Shown piece by piece: positions 1-12,280 of a stretch of 64,000 bases of DNA. Source of the DNA: Lepisosteus oculatus. Taxonomy: Eukaryota > Chordata > Actinopteri > Semionotiformes > Lepisosteidae. Each line of letters opens with the position of its first letter. Within the stretch, counting starts at the first letter, position 1. The DNA lies in NCBI RefSeq assembly GCF_040954835.1, contig NC_090714.1, forward strand, positions 3,894,501 through 3,958,500, given 5' to 3'. Position numbers and translations under genes: made by a program. Under the pieces are notes generated by a model that searched no databases, was not told the origin of the DNA, and was given only the letters and a program-made list of their open reading frames with translations.

Positions 1-1194
1 TTGCACAGGCTACAGCTGCCCTGGCAGTGCTGACCACTTCACCACCAAGCTGTCTGCTCACAAGACCCCTACCTTTAAATCTCTCTTGCAAAAATAAATA
101 AGATGAGGCTGACTTCTTTGCACTCTGCGGCACGCCAACCAAACCCTCTCCTTTTTTCTTTCTTTCTTTGCACAGCTCATGGGTAAGCCTGTCTTCGAAA
201 AGGAGAACTGGTTTTATAAGTTAAGTGGTGTGCCAGGACTTCACCCTTCTTCGGGCAAGGACAGTGAGATGCATTTTCTTTTCAGAAGAATGTAGAACCT
301 GACAGCTCTTTGCTACGTATTTCATCACCGTAGTTGTTTGTGGTTCAGTTATGAGGGAACAAGTTACAAATTACAGCATTCTGCCCCAGTAGTACTTACC
401 TGTATGTCACTGTGTTCCTAAGCCAAGATGTCCTTAAAAGACAGATACTTAATTCATTGTAAGTATTAAAAATACTTACATTTCAGCTTCTATGTCCAAA
501 TTGGCTCCCCTATCATCAGACATGCCAGACAGAAAAATGGTTTTGAAATATAGGGGGCGGTGCGGGCAGGTTGGAGCAGTGTGACGCTAACGAGTCCCAG
601 GCAGCAGCGATGTCCTGAGATTTCACACATCACAGATGTGTCACGGCTCATTGAGTGGCGAGGGGGAAGAGGGAGAGTGGTCTTTGGCATCGTGTAACAG
701 TGGGTGCCTTCACAGATGAAAGAACCTGCGGCCCGTGAGTGAAGACCATGTCAGCGTATGGGTGGTTGGTTACCACGGTGACAGGAAATTGGCCGTCATG
801 AGATGGAAGGCGTAGAGGCAGAGCAAAACATTGTTTCTTGTGATGGCAAGAATAAGCTGGGCTGACACTCTGGCTTTAAGCGCTCTCCAGGGTTGAGGGG
901 TGTGGGAACAGTGGAAATTACATGGAAGTGCATTTTAAACTGAGGACACAAGCCACTTGTTTACCCAGAGGGCTGTGGGAGTGTGGAACAAGCTAACCAG
1001 CCCTGTTTTGGAACCTGATACCCTTTTTTCCCCAAATTAACTGAATGGGCCTCTCCTTTATAAACTTTCTTATGTTCTTTTGACACTGAGAGAGTGATGA
1101 CAGACAGCCTGCCTACCTTCGACACTAATCGCTGGAAGCAGTCTCAGTCCCAGCTCAGATAGCAGAGGACTGAAAACCTCATCAGGGGATCTGT
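1..1194. other. Non-coding stretch, nothing recognised
   Basis: No exon with coding character, splice pair or RNA gene was seen. Probably part of a large CORO7 intron, which is inference from the missing 5' exons. Confidence 0.5.
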
Positions 1195-1250
1195 TTAAGA
1201 TAAGATAAACTTTTATTGTTCCTCGGGGGGGAACAATTTTATAGACACAC
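1195..1250 (-). repeat. Minus-strand LINE-type 3' tail
   Basis: AAGATAAGATAAACTTTTAT followed by GTTCCTCGGGGGGGAACAAT. Read on the minus strand it is GGAACAATAAAAGTTTATCTTATCTTA, the typical fish RTE/Rex-like ending with a short hairpin, an AATAAA and TATCT repeats. Confidence 0.5.
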
Positions 1251-1439
1251 AGCGCTTCATAGATCACAAAATATAACACAGCACATGTTTTGCGCGTGCA
1301 TAGCTCATTACAACATAGTCATGACATGTTACACATGTACAGTACAGTAGGTGAAACGCCAATATGAAGTGTCTTAATAGGGCGTCAGACCACCTCAGGC
1401 CACCAGAACAGCTTCACTTCACCTTGACTTAGATTCCAG

Positions 1440-2441
1440 GGGTGTCTAGAGGTCTGTTGGAGGGACACACCGCCATTCTTCCACCTGTAATTCCATCATT
1501 TGGTGTTTTGTTGAGGGTAGTGGAAAAGGTTATCCCAGGCACCGCTCCAGAATCTCCCCTAAGTGTTCATCTGGGTTGTGATCTGCGACTGTATTGGCCT
1601 TGGCATATGGTTCACATCGTTTCCATGCTCATGAAACCATCCAGGGATCACTCGCGTCCTGCGGATGGGTGTATGGCCATCCTGGAAGATTCCACTCCCA
1701 TCGGAATACAAAATGCTTCACCACTCGGAATGGCTTTGTACAGTATTTCTGTTGGCATTTACCTTGATTACCGTGAGTGGGCCATTCCAGGAAAACGCAC
1801 CCCACACAATAACACAACCACCCTTCACTGTGGGGAAACAAGCACTCTTGTGCGCCACACATGTGCTAGTCTGCTTGTTGAGAACAGGGTGAAGGGTGAC
1901 TCATCTGACCATATGAGTCTTTCCAGTGGCTTGGAATCCCACTGCCTGTGTTCTTTGCACAGCTTTACTCACAAAACTGCGGTCTTAGGTGTAATAAGGG
2001 GTTTATGCACCGCAGCCCAGTTATAGTATCCCTCTCTGTGAAGGTCTGTAACATCACGGTCGAAGAGCACGCGCTTTCCTCCACAGCTGCTCGTCGCTGA
2101 TGATGTCTTTCCTTCGGACTTCCAGGCCAACATCACCCTAGCCCTGTTCCTCATGAGAGCATCAGCAGGTTGAACCATCCCTGAAGCTCCTGACAAAAGT
2201 GCCCCAACAATCACCCCCCTCTTACAATCACTGAGGTCTCTTCTTCTAGTCAAGATCGCCAAAATAATGGGCAACTGGCCCTGCCCGGTGTTTTTATACA
2301 GGACCCCAAGCATGATGGGATGTTAATGTCTTCATTAACTCAGGAACCTCACCTGTGTGGAAGCACCTGCTGTAAATATGCTTTGTATCCCTCATCTCCT
2401 TGAGTGTTTCCTTCATTTTGGCAGTTACTGTACCTGTATGC
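1440..2441 (-). mobile_element. Degenerate Tc1/mariner transposon
   Basis: Read on the minus strand, broken frames match a Tc1-type transposase in order. N-terminal helix-turn-helix region at 2,313..~2,100 (RRRDLSDCKRGVIVGA). WSDES around 1,910 with FTLF after it, the first DDE motif. VKGGCVIVWGAFSW around 1,830. FQDGHTPIRRTRVI...WFHEHGNDVNH around 1,690-1,600. A Pro-Pro-Thr-like end near 1,450. Stops and frameshifts occur in every segment, and the second catalytic Asp region reads FQDGH instead of the usual FQQDN. A TATAAAA lies upstream at about 2,295 (minus strand). The right end (TTTTGGCAGTTACTGTACCTGTAT, about 2,418-2,441) looks like the outer end of such elements. The left end is not clear. 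It cannot be active. Confidence 0.8.
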
Positions 2442-5059
2442 AGGTTGTTACAGCACGATCAGTTTATACTGACACAATTGCATTTACCCCTGCGATTGTT
2501 TGTGTTAATTGCTTTAACGGATAAGGGAACACATTAATATGTATCTATTTGATCTACATTTGGGAAGCCTTAAACATTTGCCAGAGGGAAGAAGTTCATA
2601 TTCAGACCTTGAAATAACAAGAGGCAGTATTGTGACAGAAACTAGAAACTACTTGTTGTTGGCCTTCTACAGATTTTACAGATCTGACAGCTAAAGAGAA
2701 TCAAGAGTCTGAAATCAGCCTGGGGAATGATCTAACTTCTCTGAACTTCATTCAGCCTTAAATCGTCTGCCAGGCAGGACAGGGTGCTGCATGTGAAGAG
2801 CTGAGTGTGACAGCTCTGGTAGAAGGTGTCTTCAGATCTTCGGCGAGCTAAAATTTGCAGCCTTGAATTTGTGGTAATATGCTTCCAAAACCATATTCAT
2901 CCCAAGCAGTGCAAAGACAAGCAGGTACAAAAGCCTGTTCCTAGTTGCTTAGCAATTTGCATCCTGCAGGGCCTGAAGCAGAAGCTTAATATTTATACCA
3001 CTAGACCAGATGTACTGTGGGAACTCATGCTTTTCCATTATGATTGAGGATACGTGTTCCAGTATGGCATGACTCTGTATACAGAATTAAAAAGAAAAAT
3101 GTTGTAACAGTGGGAAACATGGGGGTGGGGGAACAATTTTCCAAGGACACATGTTTTGAGGGGAGAATTGCACCACCGAAAGTAATTGAGTACAAGGGCA
3201 GAATCCATAAAAATCGATTCTCTGGTCTGACAAATGAACTTTCCTTTAAACTGGGAAAACTAGTCAGTGTAAACAGGGCCAAGAAACTGTTAAGCCCTCG
3301 CTGTTCAGAAGCTGCGTGCGTCAGTTTGGCACGGCTGCTTGTTGAAATGAGACCGCTAGTTGTTGTGAATGGAGGCCTGGTTTTGTGGAGGAACCTAAGC
3401 ATCTCACCAAGGATAAAATCAAAGCTTTAACCCCCCACACGGCAGCTGAGGCCTGAAGCCAGGTTTACAGGGAAGGACAGTGCACAGAAAGGTTGTTTCT
3501 GCAAGCACAGGAATGTCAATGTTCTCCATGAGTGAACATGACCAGGGAGGAAGTCCGACACATCGCAGGAGTCTCTAATACACCTCCTGAAGAGCTCTTC
3601 TGGTTTTTACTGTGACTGGGCTACAAATGAGGGTCTCTGCAGCACAGCCGTTTGAAAGCAACTTCAAGCTTAATGTCATTGAATTGTTACTTGTTTACCT
3701 TTTTTGAGTTAAAAGCTATTAAATACCATGGGCAAAATGTCCCTCCTGCAACACCAGCTATTGACAGCGTTAGTTAAACCCGCAAATGATTGAGATGTTT
3801 CTGGTTTGAAATGGATGAATATGAAAAGATTTTTTTAAGAATACAAATTTCCCCTTAGAGGCGATTTTTCACAGCTGCGGTGTACTTGTTTCACGCTGCA
3901 GTTCAGGAGCTGAGCAGCCTTCAGTAGACCAATCCCAGAAGATTACACACCGGAAAGCCGTCTAATCAATCCAGAATGATTCTGTCGTGAGCAGACAAAC
4001 AGTGCGGGTCGGCCGTAAATGGCATAGACACCGTTGCCCTAATTCCTGGGGCATCTTCCTCCGGGTGATGGGGTCTCCGATGGATGTGTAATCTTAGCGC
4101 ATGGCTTCTGTTCCCAGGTTCCTTTGCAGTCACTGGCCAGTTACCAAGGATGGCACCTGTGCCCACAGACACCGAGCTCAGAAAGTGGCAGAGCGGTTGG
4201 CAAAGACTGAAGAGTCTAGAGACAGATGAAACCGTCTTGTTCCTTTCATGAATGAGAAAGTTAGACATTGATTGTTTGGCTGCTGTTTTAAGATGTCTTG
4301 CGAACGCTCTGGGTCCTGCCGGTCGTCCTTTATTCGAGGTCTGCGATTCCTTCGCACCCCGTCATTTGGAATTTGCTCTTTCTCGGCATGGCGACTTTTT
4401 GCCTCCCTTCTCCATCGCTCCTCCTGCATCACTCCACCTCTTATTCCGGCCTCTTGTTCTCTGCTCTTTCCTCTTCTCTTTTTTCTTTTCGCGCTGTGTT
4501 TTCCTCTGGCCTTTGCCCTGGTGCGTTCAGGGAAGGCCCAGAGGGCTGGAAAGCACGACAGCAGAAAACTCTGTGTCTGTTGGACAGCAGTATCAGCAAT
4601 CTGCCATCCCACACCAGCCTGCTCTTACAAGATGCCTGAAGCCTTGGCTCCATCCTCAGTCCCTCTCTTTCCTGTGGGAGAGTCAGCCGATAGACTGCTC
4701 CCCTCATTAGCATTTAGGAAATGAGATTCAGTCTTCTTGCAGGAAGTGGCGGGGGGGAGCCTTTTTTTTTTGTGGTGGGATCTCTAAGTCCTGTTGAAAA
4801 AATGAGTTAGCCGGAACGGGAAACTGTAGCAGGACCTCTTCATTGAGAGCCCTGCCAGAATAAATTGAGCAGTTTTGCCAGGGGCCACAAAGCCGAGCGA
4901 GGAACGTGGAGCCCCAGAGGCAGCAGTGTCTGGCCACCTCTGCCTCATGCCTCATCGTGCAGGGCCTGATGTAAACGAAGACTGGCGCCACAGACATTGC
5001 TGTTGGGACATTGAACCGAGTTTTAGCACCTAAATGATCCCGTTGGTCTGGACCTATTA
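2442..5059. other. Non-coding stretch with only chance open frames
   Basis: Open frames of 100-150 codons overlap on both strands around 4,250-4,720, but they start and stop without splice signals and match nothing known. The pyrimidine-rich composition explains them. Confidence 0.55.
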
Positions 5060-5225
5060 GTATTTTGGGCTCTGGACATCTGACCAGGGGGTTGCGCGTT
5101 CAAATCACAGCCTGGGGGAGACATCTCTGCTGTACCCCTCGGGCAAAGGACTTTTAAACAACCTGCTCCCAGCTGTATAAATTGGAACCAAATCTATTTA
5201 GGAAAAAAATAAATCAATTGTAAAC
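5060..5225 (+). repeat. tRNA-derived SINE-like element
   Basis: Contains a B-box-like GCGCGTTCAAATCACAG, then a body with CTGGGGGAGACATCTCTGCTG, TACCCCTCGGGCAAAGGACT and CAGCTGTATAAATTGG, ending in an A-rich tail. This body is common in fish SINEs. Confidence 0.6.
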
Positions 5226-5934
5226 TCGTCAAAGGGGGGCAAATCATTAACCAATCAATGGAAAGAACAGAAACAGCATTGTTGTTGAACGGTCTGCTCA
5301 GTGTTTTCTTTTGATGTTTTTTTTTTCTGACTTTTCAGAGCTGTTTTTTTTTTAACCAGCTATGATGTTTATTAATCTTTTTTGCTTTGGGGAAAAAAAA
5401 AAGGAATTCAATAACTCACTCCTGCTGCCTTTTCATCTCCCATTAATAAATGGCTTAGTGCTGACAGACAGAGAGATAAGATGTGCACTCTGTCCCTTCC
5501 TTCAGACCAGCCCTTTGCTCTAAATCAGAGGGACGTCTGCCTAGTATTTATTGAGGGCTTAATGCAAAGCTCTCGTTTTTGAGGGTGTAATTTATAGACA
5601 CAAAATGAAAATGTTACGGATCCCAGCAAGAAAAAAAGAGCCATGTCCACCATCTCACTCCACGCTATCTGTCATTGGCATTGCCCGGCTTGTCTGCATC
5701 AGGCCTGGGAGCAGAGATAACGCAGGAATTCAGATAAGATAGCCTGCTTTCTCTCTGTCAGGGTTCGTAAGCATGCACTGTTTGTTCTCTATGAGCGGAG
5801 GGGCTGGCCAGCCCTAGCAGCCCAGCTGCTGGTTTCTGAGTTCCACCCATCCATTTTCTGACCGCTACGTCCAGGCAACTGTGCAGGGTGGACGGGGAGC
5901 CGGACCCCTAGAGGGCACCATCCATCGCGGGGCA

Positions 5935-5962
5935 GACACACACACACATACACACACACACG
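5935..5962. repeat. (CA)n microsatellite
   Basis: An uninterrupted CA run apart from one CATA, ending in CGCG. Confidence 0.95.
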
Positions 5963-6160
5963 CGCCTGCGCACGATAACACAGACAGGCCCACGCGGTTC
6001 GGTCCCGGGTTGCAGGAGAAGGGGTGGTAGCTGAGCTACGCAAGAGGAACGTGGGCTGAGGTTGATGTTGCGTTTCCGCAGTCAGGGAATGATGGAGGTC
6101 CTGAAACACGCAAGGCGGCTGTAGTCATGCAGGTGGCTGCTGCACATACTGGTGGTGGTG

Positions 6161-6246
6161 GAGGGGATCCCCATTACCTGTAAAGCGCTTTGAGTGGAGT
6201 GTCCAGAAAAGTGCTATATAAGTGTAAGCAATTATTATTATTATTG
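6161..6246 (+). repeat. Fish interspersed repeat tail with (ATT)n
   Basis: GGATCCCCATTACCTGTAAA, GCGCTTTGAGTGGAGTGTCC and AAAAGTGCTATATAAGTGTA followed by (ATT)n. This is the well-known 3' end of an abundant fish repeat. Confidence 0.65.
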
Positions 6247-6309
6247 TAGACGAGGCTTCCTTTTCCTCTCCCAGTGCCACGTCTTGGCTGTAGACTTGCA
6301 CAGGAAAGG

Positions 6310-6545
6310 TTATAGAGGGGAGGAGGCCATTCAGCACTTTTGCATGTCAGTTCAGCTAATTGACCCAAGGATCTTATGCAGACGTTTCTTGAAGGAAGCC
6401 GGGGAATCGGCTTCAGCCACTCCCCTGCGTAGCTTGTTTCACGCTCCCGCCATTCATTGTGCAAAGAAGTGCTCCCTGGTCTCAGTTTTAAATGTGCGTC
6501 CAGTACAGTGCACTTTGCAGTTTCATGCACAGATCGTTAAGGCCT
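6310..6545 (+). repeat. Interspersed repeat, family also seen at 21.9, 24.3 and 63.3 kb
   Basis: Starts GAGGGGAGGAGGCCATTCAGC and runs through TGACCCAAGGATC, TTTCTTGAAGGAAGCC, AGCTTGTTTCACGCTCCCGCC and AAAGAAGTGCTCCCTGGT. The same ordered words, diverged, occur at about 21,940-22,010, 24,290-24,475 and 63,290-63,400. Confidence 0.55.
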
Positions 6546-7804
6546 GAAAAGCAAAGAATGTTGCCATTTGTTGTCGAAGACAGTTTTTTGCTTTTGTCTC
6601 GGAAGCGTTTGCATTAGCATCTCTTTAAAACTTTTTTTTTTCTTTTCAACAGAGATAATTGGCTATTCTACAGCCGTGGATATAGGGATTCACATGGCCG
6701 AATTTCTCGATGTGTCTTTTTTTAAAAAGATTTATTTAGGAATCACGCCTGGCTTTGAGAAGCCTTTTTAATGGAAGTTTGAAAGTCACTGCCCATAGGC
6801 TTAAAAAGGCATGAAACCAGCCCTTTTGGGTCCATAAATAAAGAAGAGTGGTAAATGTCTTTGTGTTTTCTGTTACCAGTTTCCTTTGTTTATTTTTCCT
6901 TGCATTTTTAAGACTGATTTTATCCTTCTGCCTCCCTGTAAGGAAATGTGTTTTTTTTTTGCTTTGTTATCCTTGCTATAAACACAGATATCAGTGTCAG
7001 GGAGATCAGAAAGAAATTACTTTTTCTGGCATTTAAATAATCTCCTTGGGATTTTCCCTTCCACACAACAGGCTTTGACACCATAAACCACACAGATTCT
7101 GTGAAAAGCGTTGTGTTTATCACGTTTTTAAGAGTCAACAATTCTTAAATATCTCCAGACGTGTGCTAGTTTAAATTAGGTGCCAGACAACACTAGGCAG
7201 AAAATGGAGCTGCTCAAACACATCTGTACCTGGTGACTTGGCCTTGTGCAAAGTGCAAAACTTGAAGCAGATGATTCTTTAGACCACAGATGGAGTGAAA
7301 CCTGAGTAATTTAGTCCTTACAGCTTGAAAATCTGGAGCTTCTTGTGGAAATACACTCTAGCATGAGATAAAAAATACTAGGAAGCTGACCTTTAGTTGT
7401 TACCATATAAATGAGCAAAGATGGTTCACAGATTGTTTTCAGTGAGACAATGAAATGTGGAGATGAACCCCAGCCCAAGAGTTTGGGCATTCAGTCTGTC
7501 TGAAAGCAGGATATTTTGAGAAATAAATAGTCTAATTAAATTCAGTGCTGTTGTGGGAGCTGACACAACATGACTCCTCATTGAATTGCATGTTGTGTAA
7601 CTGAATTGAATTGCATGTAAGAATATTCTGAAGCACAGTGACAAAAAATCAAAATGTGTGCAGCTGGGAACATGAACTTACACTGAAGATGGCATTGTCC
7701 ATTCCTTACACTACCCACCTAAAACCCGTGCTTCCTCCCAGACATCACACTAAGACCAGGAGAGAACATCAGTATCTCTCCATCGACGGCATCATTCCTG
7801 GGTA

Positions 7805-7960
7805 GCTGTGTGGGACAGTGGCCAGGGTTCAGGACTTATCACTGGAAGGCTATAGAATCAAATCCCAGGTGCAAAACCTGCTGTTGTGCAAATGGAAGTC
7901 GCTTTGGGCAAAAGATTCAATCAAATAAGTTAGTAAACTCAATCCCAGAAGGTGTCTGGC
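7805..7960 (+). repeat. Diverged tRNA-derived SINE-like element
   Basis: Contains AGAATCAAATCCCAGGTGC (B-box-like), CTGCTGTTGTGCAAATGG and AAGATTCAATCAAATAAGTT, echoing the SINE at 5,060. The A-box region is poor. Confidence 0.4.
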
Positions 7961-10900
7961 CCTCTTGCTTTCCTCATCAAAGACCCCCTAAACTTCATGT
8001 TATTGTCGATGCCAGAAGAGTTTGTGTTCTCCGGTATGAAGTGAGGTTTTCTTGCAGACACAGACACTTGACACTCCAGATGGTGTCAGATACCATGTTT
8101 GTGGAGCTTGTGCTTTCGACCTGCTGTGTAAGGGCTCTTATTTTAGGCCTTGAAGTTCTTTGCTGAGGTTTTAACAGAAACCCATGTTTCCGGATTATAG
8201 GGTTGCAGCAGGGCCTCTGGAATCATAAGACTCCAGGCCGAACAAGGTGCTCATACTGTAAGCTGGTACCAGCCAGCTCATGCTGCAAGCCGGAGTTCCT
8301 CTGTTCTTTTGGTTCTGAGTACTTACTGAGATTGGAGAGAGGTTAATCTTACTTTCTCATGATCCTGCTGAGGATCAGTAAGGTCAAGAAAAAGAGTACT
8401 TTGTTAAAATTGCATTTTCAGTCAGTGTTACTCCTCTGCTCTCACTAGTCTTTAGAGTCCCTCATATTCATCACTTGTGTAAGGTTGGGGAGTCTAGAAT
8501 GAGCTGCCCAGGCGTGTTGAAGCCAGTACCCTGGCTTCTTTCCAGAAACAGCTGGATGGGATCCTTGGATCAATGAGTCACTAACTATCAGAACAGGCCA
8601 AATGGTCTGAATGGTAAACTTGTAGTTAGTTCCTCGTTGGAAACCTTTCTTATTTTCTTCTCTAGAGGCCATCTAACTCCAGTACTTAAAAGGAGGAGAC
8701 GGATCGGTCACGTTTGGCAGGTTGCTAGGGTGTGTGAGCCTCACAGAATATCTCTTTTTGCGCTACTGAGAAATCAAAGGACATGAAGCCAAATCTCAGC
8801 TTCATCTGTCAGCACATTGTGCAGAGGGTGAATTTCGAGCCGTGCCAGGATGAATTTCCAGAGTGCATTTTTTCCTCCATTGTGAATTTTCTTGCCATGA
8901 TCTGAAAGTGCAACCACTGTGAACTCAGTTTCCACTCAGAAGTTTTGGATACGGACAATCGTATCTGTTCCCTTTCATGCGAGGCCCTCGGTCTTCCATT
9001 TTTTCAGCTTGAAGGAAAGCGTCAGTGCAATTTGCACGTTACTGTATGTACTATGTTGGTGTGGGAAATGAACTTTGAATAAAGTGGGATTATAAACAGT
9101 GTGGATCAATGTCCAGAATGCAAAGACTATCAATAATAAGGCATGGCCGATAATTACAGTGCTTTGCCGTTGTAGAATTTGTAACCTCTTGTAACGTGTC
9201 TTCTGACTATACTGTATACAACCACTAATAAATATTTTTTATGATATTAGGAATGTTTTAAAAGCATTCCATTTTAAAATAAGCATGCTTTCCAAATATA
9301 GTGAAACAGTTCCATTTTACAGCAGTATGTGCATATCTATAAATAACCTTCTAAATGAGTGCCTGGGAGTGTGTTCAGGATGCTGTTGTGTCTGCGTCAG
9401 GGCTTCTCGTTTTGATAACTCAGGGCTCAGAATAAGATGCCCTCATAAACCTCCGCCAATGGTTCTGAAGGGACTGTAGATATTGGGGTTTTCATTACCT
9501 AGAGATGTCTGCGTATTAGGTTGACGTTCAGTAGGCAGCTTGAAGCTTTGCTGAGCGAATCGTGCACGGTACAGCTCAGTGTGGGCAGACAGCCAACTAG
9601 CCTACAGTTGAGCTGAACGAAAGAGAAGAGGGTTGAACGTTCGGCTGTTTTTTTACACACAGTCATGCAGCGCAATAAATCTTCAACAAGCTTGCTTTAT
9701 TAGTTTGAGCGTTAATATTTAAAAAAAGCAATCATAAATTATGGTGTTGTCTGCTTTACTTTTATCATCTATCTCTCTGTCCCTAATGTCACTGTATTTA
9801 ACAACATGCCGATAAGTAAAACCTATGAAACTTAGTAGACGTACAATGAATTCTATGCTCAAACCTGGCAAGACTAATAAGTTTTGATTTTGTACAAATG
9901 ATCAAAATTAAATAAGTTAAAAAGATAAACAAGAGAAAAAAATGTTTTACCCAGTTAATGCTTTCTTCCTCTTTAATTGATTTCCTTCTTAAGTAAATCA
10001 GTGACTTTACTGATGGACCAGTAGCCTCTATCACATCCTACTCTTTATCATTTATTCATTGTTTTACTTGGTTTTAGCTTCTATTAAATTACACACAGTC
10101 ATGCTTCTATTATATAAGTATATACATATATAGTATATACTTCTACTGTATATACACAGTATCTGTATGATTTTCAAGATTTTGATTTACTTCAGAGTAA
10201 TAAAGTGCCCAAACAGTCCGGAATTCCAGAAGGAAGCAGGAAACAATAATTGGAATTTTTAAGCTTACAGATACTTGGTTCGTAACCCACTCTGTCCTGT
10301 AGTTTGTATAGACCTCACTCTCAAAATGTAAGTTAACATGAGATCCAAACTTGGGGGTGGATGGCAGAAAGATTTAACTTGTCTCCTCAAAATAAAGGGG
10401 GGAGATTTCTCATTGTAAGAAAGCTGCTGAGAGAAGAAAAAAAAACACACTTTTATTTTCATCATTGCGGGCGTGATATCGCCTTCCCAGAAGGTACACA
10501 GCGATAGAGGACAGAGCCCAAAATTGCTGTTAATCTGAAAAGCAAATCCAAACTCAAACATCTGAGAACCCACCTTTCATTAGTAACCCACTTTTCATTA
10601 TTAAAGTCTGGAAAAGTGATTAAAGTGGAGTCTACATGCAAGAGCTGTTGTCTTGCGCTGCTCCTAGACTGTCTGGGCTTTTGGACATTGGTAAAAAAAA
10701 AATTCCCTGCCCTCTGCTACTTTGTGTCCCTGTGTCTGAGATCTGACAAGCCCCACTGACGTGGGAATGTGTGATTTGAAGGGAGCTGTTTAATTAAAAG
10801 TTGCGCAGTGCTCTTGGCAGGGGGCATGACGCTGACTGAAGCAGGTCTCTTTGGCTCCTTTTCTGAAGGAAGTGTCTGGCAAACTTGCAGACTGACCATT

Positions 10901-10999
10901 ATTAGATAGTCCTTCCACCTTTCACTGTTCAAAATGAAAGGATTTTAACATACAATAACCCCAGCAGCCAGCTGCAGTTCCTACAACAACTATAAACAC

Positions 11000-11220
11000 A
11001 AAGCTACTGAACACGTTTACTCAGGACCTGAGCTGCTTAACATTCTGTAATCTGGCATTCTAACACTGAGCTACTGAACACACTGCAGCTCATCACTGGA
11101 GTTCAAGACTCAACACAGCTAATGAGCACACTGCAGCTAAACACTTTATAATAGAGCTACTACTCGCTGGAGCCGAACACTGAACTCTAAGCTACTGAAC
11201 ATACTGCTGTCAGGCTCTGG
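11000..11220 (+). repeat. Degenerate minisatellite based on GAGCTACTGAACAC
   Basis: AAGCTACTGAACACG, TGAGCTACTGAACACACTGC, ATAGAGCTACTACTCG and TAAGCTACTGAACATACTGC occur at irregular 50-90 bp steps. The same words return at 11,755-11,850. Confidence 0.65.
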
Positions 11221-11749
11221 AACCAGTAAGTTCACATTCTGCAATCTCTTCACTGATCTTTTGCATCAAACTGCAAGCAAACTGTTCACCTTGTCAGTGA
11301 CCTCTCGTGTTTGAATGGGGCGTGTTGAGTGGTTTCTAGGGAACCACAAAGCGTAAGTATGCTATACAGGTGTGCACAAAAACCAACAAGCAATCCAGTT
11401 TTGCCCCTCGTGCAGAATGCAAACATTGCTCTGGGATCAGAAAGACTGGCTAAGTGACCAGTGTTGAACTGGTGTTGCTTTATAGCTGTCTGAGATGCTC
11501 TTCGGACAGCCAGCGGGGGTCCTGTGTGGCAGAAGAAAGCTTGGCAACACCAGTGGAGTGAGGCCAGCTCCTGTCAAGGTCTAATGAGCATCTAATGAAG
11601 GCATCTTATTTATAAAATGTCATAATGTTCCCAAACAACGTGCTCACACTGTTGGCAAGTCCTGAACAAACAGAGCACTAAGAAAAGAAAAAACTAGAGC
11701 CTGGTTACTGTACATCCATTTGTTTTTCATGAATGCCGAGTGTGAGCAG

Positions 11750-11870
11750 TCTAACACTGAACTACTGGACACACTGCAGGCCTGCATTCTAACATTGAGC
11801 TACTGAACACTGCAGACCAGACACTGAGCTACTGGACACTGTAGTCCAGCACTCTGATATTATACCGTCA
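11750..11870 (+). repeat. Second block of the GAGCTACTGAACAC minisatellite
   Basis: ACTGAACTACTGGACACACT, TTGAGCTACTGAACACTGC and CTGAGCTACTGGACACTG at about 40-bp spacing. It shares the unit of the block at 11.0-11.2 kb, 0.5 kb away. Confidence 0.65.
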
Positions 11871-12044
11871 GCAGTTGTCAGTAGCTAAAAATGGACCCTA
11901 CCTTATAGGTCTTTGCAGTGATCTGGCAGTGGCTGAAGACAGGTAAAGATGGACGTAGCTACAGTTATTATCTGTAATTTTTTGTTACATTCAAAATCTG
12001 AACAAAATGTCTGTAAAAAAAATAATTACAAAAAAGGAGGAGTG

Positions 12045-12280
12045 GTCTCACAACACTTGGATCCTGGGTTTGCTGCTGGGTTGGAGCAACGTCGGTGGGG
12101 AGTTTGCATGTTCCTTCTGTGGTCTTCCATCTCCCAAAGACATGCTAGCTAAGCTTATTGCCATATCATCTCTGTATGTGTGCTGCAAGAAGGACTTGCA
12201 TCCATCCAGAGTGTAGTCTGTCCTTGCATTCTACACTTCATCTGCTGGAAGAAAGATACTGATAATGGGTGGATGGTGGG
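12045..12280 (+). repeat. Old copy of a tRNA-derived SINE (same family as 35.3 and 57.0 kb)
   Basis: Ordered words: CTCACAACACTTGGATCCTGG, GGGAGTTTGCATGTTCCTTC, CTTCCATCTCCCAAAGACAT and a final GGGTGGATGGTGGG. These match the SINE plan of the clearer copies but with many changes. Confidence 0.5.

Noticed and set aside
1442-2026. 194-codon open frame on the plus strand
   Set aside because: It is the antisense shadow of the Tc1 transposase relic, whose recognisable motifs are on the minus strand.
4252-4724. Three overlapping 113-152 codon frames on the plus strand and more on the minus strand
   Set aside because: Overlapping frames in all phases with no splice signals or family match; explained by low stop density in a pyrimidine-rich tract.
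9060-9245. AATAAA boxes near 9,078 and 9,228 that could mark a 3' UTR
   Set aside because: No coding exon or splice acceptor was found upstream on the plus strand; AATAAA is common in AT-rich sequence.
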